Part shown: positions 32,591-36,098 of the stretch, piece by piece | How positions within the stretch are numbered: position 1 is the stretch's first letter | Layout: each line of letters opens with the position of its first letter | Source: CAYGZA01 sp964354135 | GTDB lineage: Bacteria; Planctomycetota; Planctomycetia; Pirellulales; Thermoguttaceae | Length of the DNA: 36,098 nt | NCBI GenBank assembly: GCA_964354135.1 | Contig: CAYGZA010000020.1 | Span: 1 to 36,098, forward strand | Direction of reading: 5' to 3' | Notes under the pieces: generated by a model | The model's input: the letters and a program-made list of their open reading frames with translations, nothing else | Told to the model about the DNA's origin: nothing | Databases searched by the model: none | Position numbers and translations under genes: made by a program

Positions 32591-33886
32591 CTATTTCCCG
32601 CCGCGGACGTCGTAGGCGAAGAGCAGATCGCCGTGGCGCAGGTAGAGCGTGCCGCCGCAGACGACCGGGTGGGCCCACGTCGGGCCCTCGCCGCCTTTGG
32701 GAATCGTGAACTGGCTGGTGAGTTTATGGCCGTCGGGCGTCGCCTGGACCAGGCCCACCTTGCGGTTCTCGCTGTAGGTGTAGAGCATCCCGTCAGCACA
32801 GGTGAGCGACCCCTTGCCCACGCCCTTCTCGGCGTACATCATCTTGCCGGTCTTCCAGTCGAGGCAGATCCAGCCGCCGCCGTGCTTGTTGTGGGCGGCG
32901 CCGTAGATGCAGCCGTCCAGGAAGACCACCCCGCCGTGATGATTGTCCAGCTCCTGGGACTCCCAGACCCGCTCGACCGAGGCCTTCTTCCCGTCCACCG
33001 TGAGCTTGAGCATTTCCGAGCCGGAGCCGTAGCCCGAGGTGATGAAGATCTGCCCGTCGCGGAGGATCGGCGTGGTGGCGTTGACGTCGTACTGGGTGCG
33101 GTGTTCATGGCGGAACAGGAGGCCGCCGCCGTCGGCATTGACGCCCACGAGTGCGTTCTGGTTCATCGCGAGGATCATCCGGAGCCCCTCGTGCTCGGCC
33201 TGGGCGGGCGTGGCGTAGCCCGCCTTGCCGCCCGTGGACTTGGCCGTCCAGACGGTCTTTCCCGTGTTCTTGTCCAGGGCGGCGACGCTCGCCTTGTTGC
33301 CGCCCGGGCAGACGATCACGCGGTCGCCATGCACCAGGAGCGATTCGGCCAGAGCCCACGTGATGTTCTCGCCCTCGAAGTCCTTCAGGATGTTGAGGCC
33401 CCAGACCATGTCGCCGGTCTTGGCATTCAGGCAGACCACTTCGCCCAGCGGACTTTCGTGGTAGAGGCGATCCCCGTCGATGGTCGGCGTGCCCCGGCTG
33501 CCGGCCGGATCGCCGGTCCAGGCCGGGCCGTTGGGGACCTGCCACTGGATCTTGCCGTCCAGGTCCAGGGCCGTGATCGTCGTTTTTCCGTCGAGGTTCC
33601 CGGCGGTGTAGATCAGCCCGTGGGCCAGCGTGACGCCGGCAAAGCCCGCGCCGATCCCCTTGGCGGTCCAGAGAAGCCCCGGCCCGTCCTTGGGCCACTC
33701 CTTCAACAAGCCCTTTTCCGCCGAGATGTTGTCCCCCTTGGGGCCGTGGAAGCGGGGCCAAACCGGGCCTTCCTCTCCCAGTCGGCTGCGGAACGCGGGA
33801 CCGGTCCCCGGAGTCGCCCGCGGCGCGCAGGCACAAACACCAAGCGACAAGATGCCTAAGAATGCCGCCTTGTACGGAAACGACAT
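32591..33886 (-). CDS. PQQ-like beta-propeller lipoprotein (BamB-like)
   Basis: 431 residues. The N-terminus (AAFLGILSLGVCACAP) is an export signal with Cys residues, probably lipidated. From ~40 on the protein is a beta-propeller with PQQ-type repeats: GLIYTAGNLDGKTTITALDL, GEVVCLNAKTGDMVWGLNI, ASVAALDKNTGKTVWTAKS, GGWICLDWKTGKMMYAEKG, GGTLYLRHGDLLFAYDVRG. Such proteins serve as scaffolds (BamB) or as quinoprotein dehydrogenases; no cytochrome motif or clear PQQ ligand set was identified. The WPRFHGPKGDN opening is frequent in planctomycete members. The start has GAGGAG at 8-base spacing. It is divergent from the DUF6259-like gene and convergent with the LamG/GH99 gene. Confidence 0.88.
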   Translation of the reverse strand: MSFPYKAAFLGILSLGVCACAPRATPGTGPAFRSRLGEEGPVWPRFHGPKGDNISAEKGLLKEWPKDGPGLLWTAKGIGAGFAGVTLAHGLIYTAGNLDGKTTITALDLDGKIQWQVPNGPAWTGDPAGSRGTPTIDGDRLYHESPLGEVVCLNAKTGDMVWGLNILKDFEGENITWALAESLLVHGDRVIVCPGGNKASVAALDKNTGKTVWTAKSTGGKAGYATPAQAEHEGLRMILAMNQNALVGVNADGGGLLFRHEHRTQYDVNATTPILRDGQIFITSGYGSGSEMLKLTVDGKKASVERVWESQELDNHHGGVVFLDGCIYGAAHNKHGGGWICLDWKTGKMMYAEKGVGKGSLTCADGMLYTYSENRKVGLVQATPDGHKLTSQFTIPKGGEGPTWAHPVVCGGTLYLRHGDLLFAYDVRGGK

Positions 33887-34042
33887 GGTTCGGGCTCCTC
33901 AAGAGGTACGTGGCTGTCCGAGGCCGAATTCCCAGGCCGCTCGTGCGGCACCGGGCCAGCTAAGCTATCATACACGCGGCAGGAAATCTACTGGTCCGGT
34001 GCGGAAAAGGGGAGACCGTCTTGCGGAGAAAGGGGAACGCCC

Positions 34043-36098
34043 GTGTCCGGTACGCTGCTTGCGGCATTGCTGGTTCTCTTAGCGCCGGCGCCTGAAGAAA
34101 CCGACGAGTTCCAGGGGGCGGAACGCTTCGAGGGCGAGGCCGGCGGGACCCGCCGCCCCGACTGGATCGCGCTGCTTGCGCAGGCCAAGTGGGTTGCCCA
34201 GGAGGGTTGGCTGGCCAATCCCGCACGCCGCGGCGAGCGTGCGGTGGAGCGGGGCACGGAAACAACCGTCTTCCGCGTGGCCCGGTCGGGTTCCGGCATG
34301 AAGTGGTCCTGGGCCCTTTCGCAGCCGATCAAGCCGGAAGGATATCGCTTTGTGGCCATGCGCTATAAAGCGGCCGGCGCGGCGCCGCAGAGCGATTACG
34401 CCTTGTGCGTTCTGGGCAAGAGCACGAAGGCGGGCGGGGACTACGCGACCGTCATTCCGTCCGCGGAGCTGATCTCGGATGGCCGTTGGCACACGGCCAA
34501 CGTCGACATGCGCCAGGCAGCCCGGGAGTTCCTTTCGGTCGAGGGACTGGCCCTCCAAGTGCAGGCGGCCGCCGCGGACGCCCGGCTGGAGGTGGCCGAC
34601 GTCCGCCTCGTCCAGCAGCTTCAGCCCTCCCGGCTGGCCGACGCCTTGGACTGGAAGCCCCAGGCAGCCTTCGAGGGATTCCAAGCGGTGCCGCTCGGTG
34701 CGGTGGTCCATGGGCGGAGCTCGTCCTGGCGACGGCGGCTTCGTTTGGCCGACTGGTTCACTGGCCCGGCGGTGGACGTCTTCGGCGTCCCGTTTGTCCC
34801 CCTTTTCAAGGAGCCGGATTTGGCGGCCACGCCGCTCGGCGAGAAACGGGAACTCCGCATCGCCTGCGACGCCGCGGCCGGCGAAGTGTACCTGCTCCTG
34901 TTGGCCGCGTTCTCCGGCCAGGAGGAGCCGGTCTACGGCACCGGGCGGCTTTCGGCCATCCGCGACGTGGACCGCTTTCGCCTGCGGCTGGAATACACCG
35001 ACGGCACGGCCGACGAGTGGCTCCCGATGAACGTGGCCACCAAGCGGTTCGGGATCGTCGAGGGCCCGCAGGTCGTCGTCGCGGCCGCCGACTCTGCCAA
35101 GCGACTGCGGGCGATCGTGCTCTGCGACAAGAGCAAACAGGCCGCCTTCGCCGTGGCGGCGGCGACCGTCCGCACCCGGGGCGATCGGCTCTTCCCCGAG
35201 GCCCTCGAAGAGAGCCCGCCGTGGCGCGCCAAGCGTCATGCCTCGGGCGCCAGACCAGCCGGCGGCAAACAGGGCACCGGATCCTCTCTCGCGCTCTACC
35301 ATCGCCCAACCGAATGGGTTTTGGCGACGGAGTCCCAGCCGATCGTCGAGCTCGTGGTGGACGGCAAGCCAACGCCGGCCGACCGGCGCGAGCCCGTCGC
35401 CGATCCCCCGCCGGGCGCTCCGCAGGGTTTCCGCTGGTTTCAGGTGCCGGCGGTGGAGGGCCTTCGCTTGGGCATGGCGATCGAGGCTGCCGGCGAGGAC
35501 GGCGGTTCGATCCGCGTGGCTCTGCACAACGCCGGTGCCAAGGAACACCGCGTGACGCTGGTCGCGCCGCGGATCGGCCCTTATCGGCTCTCCGAGAAGG
35601 CCAAAGACAGCTACTACCTGGTTCCCAAGCGCGGGGCGGCGCTGGACTGGCGCGACGGCTCGTTCCGCGAGCGCTACTGCGGCACATTTCCCGTTCAGTT
35701 TCTGGACACCTTCTGCCCGAGCGAGGGCCGCGGGCTGTCGCTGCGGACCGAGGATACCCAGTGTCTCCAGAAGCTCTATCGGCTGGAAAAGAAAGGCGCC
35801 GACTTCACCGTGGGAGTCGAGTACCCCGACCTGCTGCTGAAGCCCGGCGAGACGTTCATCGCCCCACCGGCAATCGTCACCGTCACCGATGGCGACTGGC
35901 ACAGCGGCCTGGACGCCTACCGCCGCTGGACCGAGACCTGGTACCGGCCGATCTCGCCCCGCAAGCCCTGGTTCCGCGAGGTGTTCAACTTCCGCCAGCG
36001 GTTCCTCTGGGGGTATGACCCGCTCTACGATGCGAAGACGGGCGAGTTCCGGCTGGAGGAGGCCATCGAGGAGGCGAAGCGGGAGTTCGGCGGGATCG
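34043..36098 (+). CDS. DUF6259-like secreted glycoside hydrolase-type protein (partial, 3' end outside window)
   Basis: 685 codons are present and the frame is still open at the window end. A GTG start with AAGGGG 7 bases upstream opens a short signal peptide (LLAALLVLLAPAPEE). Residues ~45-190 look like a beta-rich carbohydrate-binding module, with WSWALSQPIKPEGYRFVAMR and DGRWHTANVDMRQA. From ~215 on, segments such as YYLVPKRGAALDWRDGSFRE, TEDTQCLQKLYRLEKKG and TVTDGDWHSGLDAYRRWTET resemble DUF6259 proteins, glycoside-hydrolase-like enzymes of unknown substrate. The catalytic barrel would begin near FNFRQRFLWGYD and continue beyond the window. Family assignment is from memory and moderate. 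Divergent from the PQQ gene. Confidence 0.6.
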   Translation, partial: MSGTLLAALLVLLAPAPEETDEFQGAERFEGEAGGTRRPDWIALLAQAKWVAQEGWLANPARRGERAVERGTETTVFRVARSGSGMKWSWALSQPIKPEGYRFVAMRYKAAGAAPQSDYALCVLGKSTKAGGDYATVIPSAELISDGRWHTANVDMRQAAREFLSVEGLALQVQAAAADARLEVADVRLVQQLQPSRLADALDWKPQAAFEGFQAVPLGAVVHGRSSSWRRRLRLADWFTGPAVDVFGVPFVPLFKEPDLAATPLGEKRELRIACDAAAGEVYLLLLAAFSGQEEPVYGTGRLSAIRDVDRFRLRLEYTDGTADEWLPMNVATKRFGIVEGPQVVVAAADSAKRLRAIVLCDKSKQAAFAVAAATVRTRGDRLFPEALEESPPWRAKRHASGARPAGGKQGTGSSLALYHRPTEWVLATESQPIVELVVDGKPTPADRREPVADPPPGAPQGFRWFQVPAVEGLRLGMAIEAAGEDGGSIRVALHNAGAKEHRVTLVAPRIGPYRLSEKAKDSYYLVPKRGAALDWRDGSFRERYCGTFPVQFLDTFCPSEGRGLSLRTEDTQCLQKLYRLEKKGADFTVGVEYPDLLLKPGETFIAPPAIVTVTDGDWHSGLDAYRRWTETWYRPISPRKPWFREVFNFRQRFLWGYDPLYDAKTGEFRLEEAIEEAKREFGGI

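Noticed and set aside
33965..33972. TATCAT/TATGAT as promoters for the DUF6259-like or PQQ gene
   Set aside because: No acceptable -35 at 16-18 bases on either strand.

Overview
The window looks like a chromosomal segment of a GC-rich planctomycete, probably Pirellulales-like. The basis is the gene content: a prenyltransferase-like toroid and WD40 repeats fused to an M56 peptidase, a GH99/WbsX-like secreted enzyme with LamG, a ThuA protein next to a sugar-phosphate isomerase, a PQQ-propeller lipoprotein, a UbiD of about 615 residues and an over-long secretin. Palindromic intergenic repeats of a kind I recall from planctomycete genomes add to this. No database search was possible, so the taxonomic call is inference. 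No tRNA, rRNA, CRISPR array, insertion sequence or phage gene was seen.

Layout. Bases 1-620 hold a cluster of palindromic repeats and no convincing gene. On the minus strand, 621-5084 carries (in transcription order) a CnoX-like thioredoxin-TPR protein, a Uma2-family nuclease and uvrA. On the plus strand, 5228-15669 carries a possible 42-residue basic protein, a UbiD decarboxylase, a divergent prepilin-peptidase homologue, a LOG-family protein, a TlpA-like thioredoxin, a Cys/Pro-rich secreted protein, an HtrA protease, thiL-tsaE (overlapping by one base) and a Gly/Met-rich BON-domain protein. Converging on the BON gene from the minus strand are a lipoprotein and, upstream of it, a 1379-residue secretin with roughly ten N-type modules. 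The secretin leader contains an inverted-repeat element. rnc follows on the plus strand with a clear terminator. Next on the minus strand comes a 23-residue Lys/Ala/Val peptide gene with a perfect Shine-Dalgarno.

The last third, 22642-36098, is centred on carbohydrates and sensing. A minus-strand pair encodes a TIM-barrel isomerase and ThuA. A second minus-strand pair encodes a BlaI/MecI repressor, translationally coupled to a 1430-residue BlaR1-type M56 metallopeptidase whose presumed extracytoplasmic sensor is an alpha/alpha toroid followed by 14 WD40 repeats. Divergent from blaI is a secreted LamG/GH99-like protein. It is followed by a convergent PQQ-propeller lipoprotein and a divergent DUF6259-like enzyme that runs off the window end.

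The most interesting system is the BlaI-M56 pair. The promoter in front of blaI has a TTGACG/TATAAT core with one operator-like palindrome in the spacer and another at the predicted transcription start, both with the 6-4-6 arm spacing of the staphylococcal mec/bla operators. This suggests a proteolytic signalling switch in which an extracytoplasmic toroid-propeller sensor replaces the penicillin-binding domain, possibly also controlling the divergent glycoside-hydrolase-like gene.
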